DNA of 36,000 nt from Phycicoccus elongatus Lp2 (GTDB taxonomy: Bacteria; Actinomycetota; Actinomycetes; Actinomycetales; Dermatophilaceae), in the NCBI RefSeq assembly GCF_000367525.1, contig NZ_HF570956.1, positions 1,401,183-1,437,182 on the forward strand, given 5' to 3'. Both the position numbers and the translations under genes were made by a program. Under the pieces are notes generated by a model that was not told the origin of the DNA, ran no database searches, and worked only from the letters and a program-made list of their open reading frames with translations. Shown here one piece after another: positions 1 through 7,267 of this stretch (within the stretch, counting starts at the first letter, position 1; each line of letters starts with the position of its first letter).

Positions 1-1
1 G

Positions 2-715
2 GTTGCCGCCGCCACCCCGGCGCCGGCGCCGGTCGTCGACGTCGACCCGACCAGCGTGGTGGGGGCGCTGGCCGGGGCCTCCTTCGGCGGGGAGGTCCGT
101 CGCTTGGCCGAGCTGCGCGCCGTCGAGCTCGTCGGGTTCGCCGACCTGCGGTGCGCCGAGGACTACGTCACGATCGTCGACGCGGTCTGGCAGGCCGAGC
201 GTCGGGTGACCAACCGGACCGAGCTGTCGGAGGCCGTCGCCCGGCACCTCTACAAGCTGACGGCCTACAAGGACGAGTACGAAGTCGCCCGGCTGCTCAC
301 CCGCCCTCGAGCAGCCGAGCTCGCGCAGGCTGCCGTGCCGGGTGGCACCGACCTCACCTTCCAGCTCCATCCGCCGATGCTGCGCGCTCTCGGGATGGGC
401 AAGAAGATCGGACTCACCGGCTCGACCCAGGCCGTCCTCAAGGCCCTGGTGCCCATGAAGAAGCTCCGCGGCACGGCGCTCGACCCCTTCGGTCGCGCCC
501 ACGTGCGCAAGGTCGAGCGGGAGCTGCTGCGGCACTACCGCGTGACGTTGCACGACCTCGTCAGTGGGCTGACCGCGGAGAACTACGACCGGGCCGCCGC
601 CTTCGCCGCGCTGCCGGACGTCGTGCGCGGGTACGAGGACGTCAAGCTTCGCAACGTCGAGCGGTATGCCGCGCAGGTCGCCGCGCTCGGCCTGCGGGCT
701 CCGGACCTTCCGTGA
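2..715 (+). CDS. Indolepyruvate:ferredoxin oxidoreductase, C-terminal fragment (5' end outside window)
   Basis: The reading frame is open from the left edge, so the gene starts upstream. The visible part resembles the C-terminal domain of the long fused alpha/gamma indolepyruvate:ferredoxin oxidoreductases, which decarboxylate aryl pyruvates from aromatic amino acids to aryl-acetyl-CoA and reduce ferredoxin. The recognisable features are KLTAYKDEYEVARL, the LHPP segment, the LRGTALDPFGR block and a final RGYEDVKLRNVERY stretch, in the order typical of this family. The thiamine-pyrophosphate and iron-sulfur parts would lie upstream and cannot be checked. A GTG at 56 would be an internal codon, because similarity is expected to continue through the edge. 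The gene ends 23 bases before the probable start of the NUDIX gene on the same strand. Family assignment is from recalled motifs. Confidence 0.8.
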   Translation, partial: VAAATPAPAPVVDVDPTSVVGALAGASFGGEVRRLAELRAVELVGFADLRCAEDYVTIVDAVWQAERRVTNRTELSEAVARHLYKLTAYKDEYEVARLLTRPRAAELAQAAVPGGTDLTFQLHPPMLRALGMGKKIGLTGSTQAVLKALVPMKKLRGTALDPFGRAHVRKVERELLRHYRVTLHDLVSGLTAENYDRAAAFAALPDVVRGYEDVKLRNVERYAAQVAALGLRAPDLP

Positions 716-738
716 GGACGTGCTCCCGTCAGGAGGCG

Positions 739-1170
739 TTGATCCCGCGTGGCGCGAGTGGCCGGGTGGCTGACGTCGTGCTCGGTGCGCTGGTCCGCGA
801 CGGAGCGGTGCTGCTGGCGCGGAGGAGCCCGCTCAAACGGCACCACCCCGACATCTGGGACCTGCCCGGCGGGACGGTCGAGACGGGGGAGAGCGAGCTG
901 CACGCCCTGGCACGAGAGCTCCGGGAGGAGCTCGGCGTGGACATCGAGCCCGGCTCGGCCACGCATCTCTACCGGGTCGCCACGGGGGCCGGGGGCCAGC
1001 GGACGGAGCTCAGCGCCTGGCTCGTCAGGGAGTGGAGCGGGACTCCCAGCAACCTCACTGTCGACGAGCACGTGGCGCCATCGGCTGGTTCGACACGAGA
1101 CCTGCCCGAGCCCGCGCACCCACTGATGCGGCCGGCCCTCGAGGCTGCGCTCGAGCGCTTGCTGCGCTGA
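739..1170 (+). CDS. NUDIX hydrolase
   Basis: Small NUDIX-superfamily protein of 143 residues that hydrolyses a nucleoside diphosphate linked to another moiety; the substrate cannot be predicted. The complete NUDIX box is present (G-x5-E-x7-RE-x2-EE-x-G) starting at GTVETGESE and ending in REELGV, which supplies the metal-binding glutamates. An LLARRSPLKRHHPDIWDLPGG segment before it is typical of MutT-like members. The start is uncertain. TTG at 739 follows an AGGAGG at 731-736 by only two bases, which is short; GTG at 766 gives a more typical N-terminus (VADVVLGALVRDG) but has no ribosome site. It probably shares a transcript with the oxidoreductase upstream. Function in housecleaning is inference. 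Confidence 0.82.
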   Translation: MIPRGASGRVADVVLGALVRDGAVLLARRSPLKRHHPDIWDLPGGTVETGESELHALARELREELGVDIEPGSATHLYRVATGAGGQRTELSAWLVREWSGTPSNLTVDEHVAPSAGSTRDLPEPAHPLMRPALEAALERLLR

Positions 1171-1227
1171 CCCGGCCTGCGCGGCATACCTGGCCCGACC
1201 GCAAACTGAGACGGGATGCCCACATCA

Positions 1228-1248
1228 CGAGACGTCGTCCTAGTCTCG
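1228..1248 (+). promoter_or_regulatory. leuB promoter -10 with GAGAC/GTCTC inverted repeat
   Basis: TAGTCT at 1241-1246 lies exactly six bases before the leuB ATG, which predicts a leaderless message. It sits in an inverted repeat, CGAGAC at 1228-1233 and GTCTCG at 1243-1248, with a further TGAGACG at 1207-1213. GAGAC half-sites also occur at the leuCD/IclR intergenic region, so the same regulator may act here. No convincing -35 element was seen. Confidence 0.4.
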
Positions 1249-1252
1249 GAGC

Positions 1253-2311
1253 ATGGCCGACACTGCTGACAAGACCTCCCTCGACATCGCCGTCATCGGC
1301 GGCGACGGCATCGGACCGGAGGTGGTCGCCGAGGGCCTGAAGGTCCTCGAAGCGGCTGCTGGAGACGTCAAGATGAGCACGACTGAGTACGACCTCGGCG
1401 CGGCGCGCTGGCACCGCACCGGTGAGACCCTCCCGGCGAGCGTCGTCGAGGAGCTCAAGGGCCACGACGGCATCTTGCTCGGTGCCATCGGCGACCCGAC
1501 CGTACCGAGCGGCGTGCTCGAGCGCGGGGTGCTGCTGCCGCTGCGTTTCGCCATGGACCACTACGTCAACCTGCGCCCGGCCAAGCTCTACCCGGGTGTC
1601 GCGAGCCCGCTCGACGTCGCGCGCGTCGCCCCGAACGGCATCGACTTCGTCGTCGTCCGCGAGGGCACCGAGGGCCCCTACGTCGGCAACGGTGGCGCCC
1701 TGCGCGTCGACACCCCGCACGAGATCGCGACCGAGGTCAGCGTCAACACCCGTTATGGCGTGGAGCGGGTCGTGCGCGATGCCTTCGCCCGTGCCCAGGT
1801 GCGCCCGCGCAAGCACCTGACCCTTGTGCACAAGCACAACGTGCTCGTCCACGCCGGGCACCTGTGGCGGCGCACCGTCGAGGCCGTGGGTGCGGAGTTC
1901 CCGGACGTCGAGGTGGCCTACCAGCACGTCGACGCCGCGACGATCTTCATGGCGACCGACCCGGGCCGCTTCGACGTCATCGTCACCGACAACCTCTTCG
2001 GCGACATCATCACGGACATCGCGGCGGCCATCGCCGGCGGCATCGGCCTGGCCGCGTCCGGCAACATCAACCCCAGCGGCGAGAACCCGTCGATGTTCGA
2101 GCCGGTCCACGGCAGCGCGCCCGACATCGCCGGCCAGGGCAAGGCCGACCCGACCGCCGCGATCCTCTCGGTCTCGATGCTGCTCGCTCACCTCGGCCGC
2201 GACGAGGCGGCGGCCCGCATCGACGCCGCCGTCGCCGCTGACTTGGCCGAGCGGGGGAGCGGCGCGCGCTCGACGAGCCAGGTCGGCGACGCGATCACCG
2301 CCCGCCTCTGA
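1253..2311 (+). CDS. leuB: 3-isopropylmalate dehydrogenase
   Basis: Cytoplasmic NAD-dependent beta-decarboxylating dehydrogenase that turns 3-isopropylmalate into 2-ketoisocaproate, the third step of leucine synthesis. The 352 residues match the short actinobacterial form. Visible family features are the N-terminal [10 protein letters not shown], the substrate-binding LRPAKLYPG segment, the metal-binding [11 protein letters not shown], and the nucleotide-binding [20 protein letters not shown] block. The ATG at 1253 is chosen because the conserved N-terminus starts at once and a TAGTCT hexamer lies six bases upstream; no Shine-Dalgarno is visible. Its partners leuC and leuD are about 31 kb downstream in the window. 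A perfect palindrome follows the convergent gene's stop and probably ends both transcripts. Confidence 0.97.
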   Translation: MADTADKTSLDIAVIGGDGIGPEVVAEGLKVLEAAAGDVKMSTTEYDLGAARWHRTGETLPASVVEELKGHDGILLGAIGDPTVPSGVLERGVLLPLRFAMDHYVNLRPAKLYPGVASPLDVARVAPNGIDFVVVREGTEGPYVGNGGALRVDTPHEIATEVSVNTRYGVERVVRDAFARAQVRPRKHLTLVHKHNVLVHAGHLWRRTVEAVGAEFPDVEVAYQHVDAATIFMATDPGRFDVIVTDNLFGDIITDIAAAIAGGIGLAASGNINPSGENPSMFEPVHGSAPDIAGQGKADPTAAILSVSMLLAHLGRDEAAARIDAAVAADLAERGSGARSTSQVGDAITARL

Positions 2312-2419
2312 CGGAGGCTGTGGTCGCTGCGTCCCTGGCCGATGAGTCGAACCCTGCGTGAGGGTTTGCGCCGGTCACGGCCATCGAGCGCTGCCGGTCG
2401 ACCTCGGGACAAGGCTGAG

Positions 2420-2445
2420 CGGCACGTCCCACGTGGGACGTGCCG
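2420..2445. terminator. 26-bp perfect palindrome between convergent genes (probable bidirectional terminator)
   Basis: The 26 bases are fully self-complementary around CCCACGTGGG. The palindrome starts about 110 bases after the leuB stop and lies two bases beyond the HNH gene's stop on the other strand. Position between convergent genes suggests a two-way terminator, but there is no T-tract and a zero-loop palindrome could equally be a protein site (it contains the E-box-like CACGTG). Confidence 0.5.
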
Positions 2446-2447
2446 GG

Positions 2448-4007
2448 TCAGGGTCGAGGTCGATCCGGCCACGCGTGGATGCTGCCTCGATCGTGGACAC
2501 CGTCTCCGATGCTGGCGCAGGGCTCGTTGTCGCTGGCGAGACCACACGGATCACGCCGGAAGGTCACGGTCTTCACCCCTTGGGGGCCGTTCCTGATGGT
2601 CGCGGTGACGGCCGCGTCGTGGATCAGTCGGTGGTGGTGGCCGCACAGGGGGACGGCGCGGTCGAGATTCGTGTGACCTCCACGGCTCCATGGATCCTCG
2701 TGGTGCAGCTCGGACCACGCATAGGGGCGATCACATCCGACGGCGGCGCACTCGTCATACAGCGCGGCGAGGGCGGTGCGCTGGGCCTCGCTGTAGAAGC
2801 GTTCCTGGCGCCCGAGGTCCAAGGGAACCGATGCGCCGCCGAGGACGACGGGCAGAAGGCCCGCGTTGCACGCCAGCCGCCGCGCCTCGGACGTGGAGTG
2901 TTGGTGGCCGGTGTCGCAGGTCGCTGCGCCCACGCTGGGCCCGAACGCAACTGCCCGTCCGGTGGCGGTCTCCACCGCTCCGCTGAGCTCGGCCGTGGCT
3001 GCGGCACCCATGACCTGCTCAACCGTCATTGACACGACGACCGTCGAGGCGACCTTGCCGGTGAGCTGGTCGGTGGGCAGGTGCTCGAGCAGCTCGACGA
3101 GGGCTCGCCCGCGCTTCTGCCGCCAGTCCAGTGCGTCCCAGTCTGGATTGCGGCTCGGCCCCTGCTCAGCGGTGGCAGCGAAGAGCCCCGCAGCAACCGA
3201 CCCATCCGCGACGTCACCCGCCGGCTGCTGGCCGTCGGCGAGCGTCGCCTCGGCGGTGGAGTTGAGGTGGTTGCGGCGAGGTGAGGTCATCGACTGGACG
3301 ACCTTGCGCAGCACGTGGGCGGCGCCCGTGGGCACGACGAATTCGCCCTTCGTCGTCCCGTCGGGCCGGTCGAACATGCTGAGGTAGGACGCGGCATACG
3401 CCCGCCGTTCCTGGTCGACCAGCTGGTCCTCTTGGTGCTGGGAGACCTCTGCCGCGCTGCGCTCTGCGGCGCCGATCGCGACCAGGCCCGCCTTGCGGAG
3501 ACGACCGGGCGGCAGGCGCTTGGCGTCGCGCACCATCGCCTGCTCGACCTTGACGCGCTCGGGCTCGGAGAGAGTCTCGGGCAGCTTGGCCATCGTGTCC
3601 GCGACGATGCCCGCGTTGGTCCGGGAGACCTCGCCGGCGCCGAAGGCCGCCTTGGTCGCCGGCAGGTTCTCATCGAGGGCGGTGGCGAGGGCCACGTCGC
3701 AAGACGCGCCACCCCCACTCGCGTTGGTCAGGGTCGCCACCCAGGCCGAGGTCGAGGCTGCCCCGCTGCGACGCCGCACCTCCTGGCGGTCGGCCTTGGC
3801 GACGAGCGCCAGCTTGGTGGCCTCCATGCGTCGTATGACACGGTCCAGTTCCTGCACGTCGGCGCCCGAGACGGTCTGGGACTCGTCGGCGACCTCGAAG
3901 GCGAGCCGATCGACCCCACGGTCAAGCCACGCCAAACGCCTGCGCACCTGACCGGCCGCGGCCGGCAGGGTGCCGGCGCGGTGGTCGAGGTGGGCGACGC
4001 TGCTCAT
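2448..4007 (-). CDS. DUF222 / HNH endonuclease (13E12-type)
   Basis: A 519-residue protein with the actinobacterial DUF222 domain over most of its length and a C-terminal HNH nuclease motif. The C-terminus shows YAWSELHHEDPWSRGGHTN, then LDRAVPLCGHHHRLIHD, which supplies the HNH histidines and asparagine. The family corresponds to the M. tuberculosis 13E12 repeat proteins, several of which are known to be LexA-controlled; their cellular job is not established. The start at 4007 is preferred over the upstream ATG at 4028, because 4028 lies inside the promoter and LexA box and 4007 lies six bases after a TATGAT -10. That implies a leaderless message induced by DNA damage. It is convergent with leuB. 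Nuclease activity is inferred from the motif only. Confidence 0.9.
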   Translation of the reverse strand: MSSVAHLDHRAGTLPAAAGQVRRRLAWLDRGVDRLAFEVADESQTVSGADVQELDRVIRRMEATKLALVAKADRQEVRRRSGAASTSAWVATLTNASGGGASCDVALATALDENLPATKAAFGAGEVSRTNAGIVADTMAKLPETLSEPERVKVEQAMVRDAKRLPPGRLRKAGLVAIGAAERSAAEVSQHQEDQLVDQERRAYAASYLSMFDRPDGTTKGEFVVPTGAAHVLRKVVQSMTSPRRNHLNSTAEATLADGQQPAGDVADGSVAAGLFAATAEQGPSRNPDWDALDWRQKRGRALVELLEHLPTDQLTGKVASTVVVSMTVEQVMGAAATAELSGAVETATGRAVAFGPSVGAATCDTGHQHSTSEARRLACNAGLLPVVLGGASVPLDLGRQERFYSEAQRTALAALYDECAAVGCDRPYAWSELHHEDPWSRGGHTNLDRAVPLCGHHHRLIHDAAVTATIRNGPQGVKTVTFRRDPCGLASDNEPCASIGDGVHDRGSIHAWPDRPRP

Positions 4008-4013
4008 GCCTTC

Positions 4014-4041
4014 ATCATACTCGAACATATGTTCGAGTCAA
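4014..4041 (-). promoter_or_regulatory. LexA-controlled promoter of the DUF222/HNH gene
   Basis: On the minus strand TTGACT (4036-4041), a 16-bp spacer and TATGAT (4014-4019) form a near-consensus vegetative promoter. The spacer contains TCGAACATATGTTCGA at 4021-4036, a perfect match to the actinobacterial SOS box TCGAAC-N4-GTTCGA. The perfect dyad extends to 20 bp (4019-4038), so it touches both promoter hexamers. Binding of LexA would block RNA polymerase directly. The ATG follows the -10 by six bases. Confidence 0.9.
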
Positions 4042-4113
4042 GCGATGTGCAGGTTGACGTTTGGGAGAGAGCTGACGTGGGCGTGTCGTGGTGGATCGTG
4101 AAGGATTGGTCGC

Positions 4114-5343
4114 GTGACCACGCTCGCTGACGCCGTGCTTCCGCTGATTCGCACGCGGGCCGACCTCTACCGCTGGTCGCTGGCGAACGCTCACGGCCGC
4201 GAGATGCACGAGGCTGTCGACATCCTCGAAGCCGCACTTCCGACGACCGACCCGGTCGAGGCTCATCGGGTGACCGAGCGCGCCCTGACGAGCGCGCTCA
4301 AGGTCATCGCTCGGGCAGACGACTCGAGCGGCATCATCGGTGACGCCTGTCGCCGACTCCTCGCGCTGCACCCGGTCACGGCGGCCGCGGCACGAATGCC
4401 GGTCGGCAAGCTCGTCGACTGGATGATGGCCTTCCAGTTCGACGGCATCGTCGACTACTTCGAGCTCGACGTCGTCGACTACGCCCCGGCCCTCGGCGAC
4501 ATCGGTCTTCGGACCTACCGGCTAAGGCTGGATGCGTATGCCGCGGGGCTGGGTCCGCGGCCCAGCCGAGCCGATTTCTGGAGCTCGAAACACGCCGGAG
4601 AGTGGTTCACGCTGGACTGGAACGCCAAGCGGTTTGCGGTCCTGGCCAGGGATGTGGACGCCATCATCGCCACGCACGCTGGGGAGGGGGACCGGGCGGC
4701 GTGGCTGGAGGATGCGGCATACGCGCTGGACGAGATCGGCGAGAGGGAGCTGGCTCGCGAGTGGGCCTGCAAGGCAGCGCATTTCGATCGGGGTCACCAG
4801 TCGCAGAAGGCTGCGGGCTACTGGTGCAAGCTGCTTGAGAGAGACCGCCCGGATGAGCTCCTGTCGGCGCGCCAGTGGGTCTTCGAGCAGTGGCCCTCGG
4901 CGTCGACTGCGGCGGATCTTCACCGCGCGGCGAAGGCCGAATGGCCGGCTCTTCAAGCACAGGTGCTCGCCGTCCTTGCGACGCGGCCCGACCAGGCCGT
5001 CAGCCTCGCCCTTCACACGCTCAAGGACCCTGCGCTGGCTTGGCGACTCGCTCACGAGCTGGACCTGTCCTCGGATCCGACGTGGAGCGAGCTCGCCAAG
5101 GCCTACGAGCGAGTCGATCCTCTGGCCGTGCTCCCAGTCCATGCTCGGCTGGTCGAGAACGAACTGGTCACTGCAGGAGCCGAGCACTATCGCCGGGCAG
5201 CGCGGCGACTGGCCAAGATGCGCACCCTCGCTGCCGGATCGGCTCACGCCACCGAGGTCGACGCCCTCATCGCCGACCTGCGGCGCACACACTACCGCCG
5301 TCCACGGCTGCAGCAGGAGTTCGACCGCGCGCACCTGCCGTGA
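4114..5343 (+). CDS. DUF6880-family protein
   Basis: A 409-residue soluble, helix-rich protein. I match it to DUF6880 by the ADDSSGIIGD motif near residue 65-75, the FDGIVDYFELDVVDYAPALGDIGL block that follows, and the long C-terminal run of short helical repeats ending in RRTHYRRPRLQQEFD. Members often sit beside SWIM zinc-finger genes; none is visible here. The function of the family is unknown to me, and the helical repeats suggest a protein-protein scaffold. GTG at 4114 is chosen because AAGGA (4100-4104) lies nine bases upstream and the family N-terminus begins here. It is divergent from the HNH gene. It contains two copies of the window's repeated octamer, at 4536 and 4715. Confidence 0.75.
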   Translation: MTTLADAVLPLIRTRADLYRWSLANAHGREMHEAVDILEAALPTTDPVEAHRVTERALTSALKVIARADDSSGIIGDACRRLLALHPVTAAAARMPVGKLVDWMMAFQFDGIVDYFELDVVDYAPALGDIGLRTYRLRLDAYAAGLGPRPSRADFWSSKHAGEWFTLDWNAKRFAVLARDVDAIIATHAGEGDRAAWLEDAAYALDEIGERELAREWACKAAHFDRGHQSQKAAGYWCKLLERDRPDELLSARQWVFEQWPSASTAADLHRAAKAEWPALQAQVLAVLATRPDQAVSLALHTLKDPALAWRLAHELDLSSDPTWSELAKAYERVDPLAVLPVHARLVENELVTAGAEHYRRAARRLAKMRTLAAGSAHATEVDALIADLRRTHYRRPRLQQEFDRAHLP

Positions 5344-5397
5344 CCCAGCGCCGGCATTCGAATTCCTTCTGGCTGCCCGAAGGCTAGAATTCTGTAC

Positions 5398-5744
5398 ACA
5401 ACGACGATTCCGCTCGAAGAGGCTCGAGCCAACCTCTCGCGCCTGATCGACGAGGCCGTGCGCACTCATGAGCGAACCGAGATCACCCGCAACGGGACCC
5501 GAGCAGCTGTCCTGCTCGGTGCTGACGACTATGACTCGATGCTGGAGACGCTCGAATCCTCAGTGACGCCACGCTGGTCGCCGAGCTCCAGCGCTCCCTC
5601 AACGAGCTTGCTGCAGGTGATGTCCTGACCACCGACGACGTGCTCGCCGACCTGCCCGCAGGACGTCGCCCCGCGAAGCACGATGCAGGGGCTGGAAGTC
5701 CAACACTGGCCCGTCGGCCACTGAGCAGTGGTCAGGCGCGGTAG
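5398..5744 (+). pseudogene. YefM/Phd-type antitoxin, frameshifted and without a start codon
   Basis: The frame from 5398 reads TTIPLEEARANLSRLIDEAV, then ITRNGTRAAVLLGADDYDSM, a clear Phd/YefM antitoxin DNA-binding half. At 5557-5562 the frame breaks: one base is missing in the run after GAATCC. The C-terminal half continues in the -1 frame as SDATLVAELQRSLNELAAGD, then VLTTDDVLADL, the usual toxin-binding tail. No ATG, GTG or TTG exists in frame at the expected N-terminus; the codon at the natural start position is ACA. A TAGAAT hexamer at 5385-5390 remains where the promoter should be. Two independent lesions argue for a decayed gene rather than a read error, though a sequencing slip at the break remains possible. 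Its 3' end overlaps the toxin's 3' end by 13 bases. Confidence 0.75.
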
Positions 5745-5998
5745 GCGTCGCGGCTGTGCCGGAGGGAAACGACGTGGATGTGGACTAGCTCGTCATCGAT
5801 CCGATAGATGACTCGGAAGTCACCCCGTCGCGCCGAGTGGAGCCCAGCGAAGGGTGCCCTCAACGCCTTACCGACTCGTTGCGGATTCTCGGCGAGCGCT
5901 CCGAGGACGAACTCCAGGCAAGCGGCGGCCACCGACTCCGGAACATCCCGCGCCAGCGCTCGTTGGGCAGCCCTGGACCACGTGACGGAGTGGCTCAC
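5732..5998 (-). CDS. RelE/ParE-family toxin
   Basis: An 88-residue protein of the RelE/ParE superfamily, whose members cleave mRNA at the ribosome or poison gyrase when not bound by an antitoxin. The sequence runs VSHSVTWSRAAQRAL, then ENPQRVGKAL, then the hallmark GLHSARRGDFRVIYRIDD and a final HSRDAYRA, all intact. GTG at 5998 matches the usual N-terminus (S/Y-x-V-x-W-x-x-x-A); the longer frame to 6154 is not conserved. In most such pairs the antitoxin gene is just upstream on the same strand. Here the only antitoxin-like gene is convergent and broken, so the toxin is either silenced, neutralised from elsewhere, or inactive. The first 9 bases overlap a coiled-coil frame on the plus strand. 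Confidence 0.85.
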   Translation of the reverse strand: MSHSVTWSRAAQRALARDVPESVAAACLEFVLGALAENPQRVGKALRAPFAGLHSARRGDFRVIYRIDDELVHIHVVSLRHSRDAYRA

Positions 5999-6223
5999 CC
6001 CGACCGCCCTGACGGAGCCGAAAAGAGCGCCCCACCGGCAGCCGACCTGGCTGAGATTGATCGCCTCGAGCTCGAGCTTGAGCAGGCCCGTTCCGAGGCG
6101 CGCGTGATGCGCGCTGAACGCGACGCCGCCCAGACGATCGCTGACGAGCGCCAACGCATTATTGCGCTGCTCGAAGCACCCAGGAACATCCCGTCAGCCG
6201 CCGAAAACGCGCACCCTGAATAG
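5990..6223 (+). CDS. Short coiled-coil protein, probably a C-terminal remnant
   Basis: A 77-residue frame starting at GTG 5990. From about residue 22 it reads AEIDRLELELEQARSEARVM, then RAERDAAQTIADERQRIIAL, a strongly heptad-patterned coiled coil with typical actinobacterial composition, unlike a chance antisense frame. Such tails occur at the ends of helix-turn-helix, Rep-like and transposition-related proteins. No DNA-binding domain is present, so this looks like the tail of a gene whose front was lost, perhaps when the toxin region was inserted. No ribosome site was seen and expression is doubtful. Confidence 0.4.
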   Translation: MAHPDRPDGAEKSAPPAADLAEIDRLELELEQARSEARVMRAERDAAQTIADERQRIIALLEAPRNIPSAAENAHPE

Positions 6224-6339
6224 CCCCAAAGCAAGCCCGCAGCGGAGCCGCCAACAACACCGAAACGCTCACGTTGGGCGCGCGCTGCGGAACGTTGGTT
6301 GTTCTGAAACGGCATCCCTCATCCGAGCCAAATCCGGCT

Positions 6340-6358
6340 GCCGCGACCGGGTCGCGGC
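6340..6358 (-). terminator. Hairpin downstream of the HTH-DUF3887 gene
   Basis: GCCGCGAC (6340-6347) pairs with GTCGCGGC (6351-6358) around a three-base loop, 19 bases past the stop of the minus-strand gene at 6377. There is no T-tract on either strand, so this would be a weak or factor-assisted terminator. The 6224-6376 gap holds nothing else I recognise. Confidence 0.45.
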
Positions 6359-6376
6359 CGGGGTGGTGCCGTTCGC

Positions 6377-6937
6377 TCAGAACGGCAGCGGCCCGTGGTC
6401 GATGGGGACGATGAGGATGCCGACGATGGCGCTCGTCTCGTCGAAGGCGACGCGGCCGACCAGCTCGCCTACCTCGCAGCGCAGCACGGTGGCGCCGATG
6501 ACAGTGCCGATGACGCGCTCGTCAGCGTCGAGCGGGGTGCCGTCGTGCAGCTCGACGTGGGTGCCCTCGAAGCCTTCCAACTCGCCCACCATGCCGAGCG
6601 CGACGACCCAGGTGTCACCGATCAACTGCGGCGTCAACTGCTCGCGCACCCGGGGGTTAAGGCGGGCCTGGAGTTCGTCGTGCGAGCCGTCCGCGATGAG
6701 GCGGAACGTTGCCTCGGTCGCCTCTATCAGGCCCGTGATTGTGCGAGTGGTCATGGGGTCTCCGTTTCGTGGGTCGGCGGGGCGCCCGAACCGCTTGAAG
6801 GCGGCCTGACGTGACATTCCGAGCAGGGTGCCGATCTCGTTCCACGAGCGGCCCTGAGCGCGAGCGGCGTGGACGGCGTCCTCGAGCCTCGCCCGTGCGA
6901 GGTCGACCGCCTGTTTCGCCTGAATGATTTCGTCCAC
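6377..6937 (-). CDS. HTH - DUF3887 protein
   Basis: A 186-residue protein. Residues 1-50 form a helix-turn-helix module (ARLEDAVHAARAQGRSWNEI, then GTLLGMSRQAAFKRFG) of a kind that precedes several actinobacterial domains. The rest, from MTTRTITGLIEATEATFRLI, looks like DUF3887: a compact alpha+beta fold with a DELQARLNPRVREQLTP segment and a beta-rich end. The function is unknown; such proteins are usually taken as small-ligand sensors. GTG at 6937 is chosen because the frame upstream runs through the promoter palindrome and because the start lies seven bases after a TTTACA hexamer; GGAG also lies two bases upstream, too close for a normal ribosome site. The gene may regulate itself through the 46-bp palindrome. 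The longer minus frame to 7417 is not conserved-looking. Confidence 0.7.
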   Translation of the reverse strand: MDEIIQAKQAVDLARARLEDAVHAARAQGRSWNEIGTLLGMSRQAAFKRFGRPADPRNGDPMTTRTITGLIEATEATFRLIADGSHDELQARLNPRVREQLTPQLIGDTWVVALGMVGELEGFEGTHVELHDGTPLDADERVIGTVIGATVLRCEVGELVGRVAFDETSAIVGILIVPIDHGPLPF

Positions 6938-6942
6938 GACTC

Positions 6943-6988
6943 CATGTAAACCGATGGTTGACACATGTGTCAACCATCGGTTTACATG
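6943..6988. promoter_or_regulatory. 46-bp perfect palindrome with symmetric divergent promoters
   Basis: All 46 bases are self-complementary, centred between 6965 and 6966 on TTGACACATGTGTCAA. Each strand therefore carries a consensus TTGACA (plus 6958-6963, minus 6968-6973) with a 17-bp spacer and TTTACA (plus 6981-6986, minus 6945-6950). The minus promoter leads straight into the HTH-DUF3887 gene. The plus promoter fires toward ilvE, 280 bases away. The two -35 elements are four bases apart, so polymerases should exclude each other and one bound dimer could shut both. Confidence 0.8.
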
Positions 6989-7267
6989 CCTTTGCCGCAA
7001 AGGAACCGGGGCCGCCCCAAAGGCGTGGATCCTGCGCTGGCGGCTTGGTCCGTCAAGCGTTCGAGGCGCAGATGGGTGGCGACTGACGCGTCCACTGCAG
7101 GCCATCCGCCGCGCGTCTGGCGCCGTCGATACCGGCCCAGCACCGGCACCCGGCCGCCGGCCCATAGGATAACCGCGGCCATCGTGAGCCAGGCCGACGG
7201 GATAATGTGAGCAATCAGCCCACAAGGCTCGCCACCCCTTCTCCAACGCCGCAGGAAGGTCGCCACC
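6989..7267. other. Intergenic leader between the palindrome and ilvE
   Basis: No convincing gene. CCTTTG and CAAAGG (6989-7003) make a small hairpin right at the expected start of the plus transcript. An 81-codon frame from 6965 begins inside the palindrome, has no ribosome site and no recognisable motif. A GATAAT at 7201-7206 is the best -10 candidate for ilvE itself, without a clear -35. Confidence 0.4.

Noticed and set aside
4026-4028. ATG at 4028 as start of the HNH gene
   Set aside because: It lies inside the promoter spacer and LexA box, with the -10 downstream of it, so it cannot be on the transcript from that promoter.
5557-5562. Programmed -1 frameshift in the antitoxin gene
   Set aside because: There is no slippery heptamer or downstream structure, and the start codon is also missing, so decay is more likely.
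6965-7210. Plus-strand 81-codon frame starting in the 46-bp palindrome
   Set aside because: No ribosome site, arginine/proline-rich composition, no family features; probably chance.
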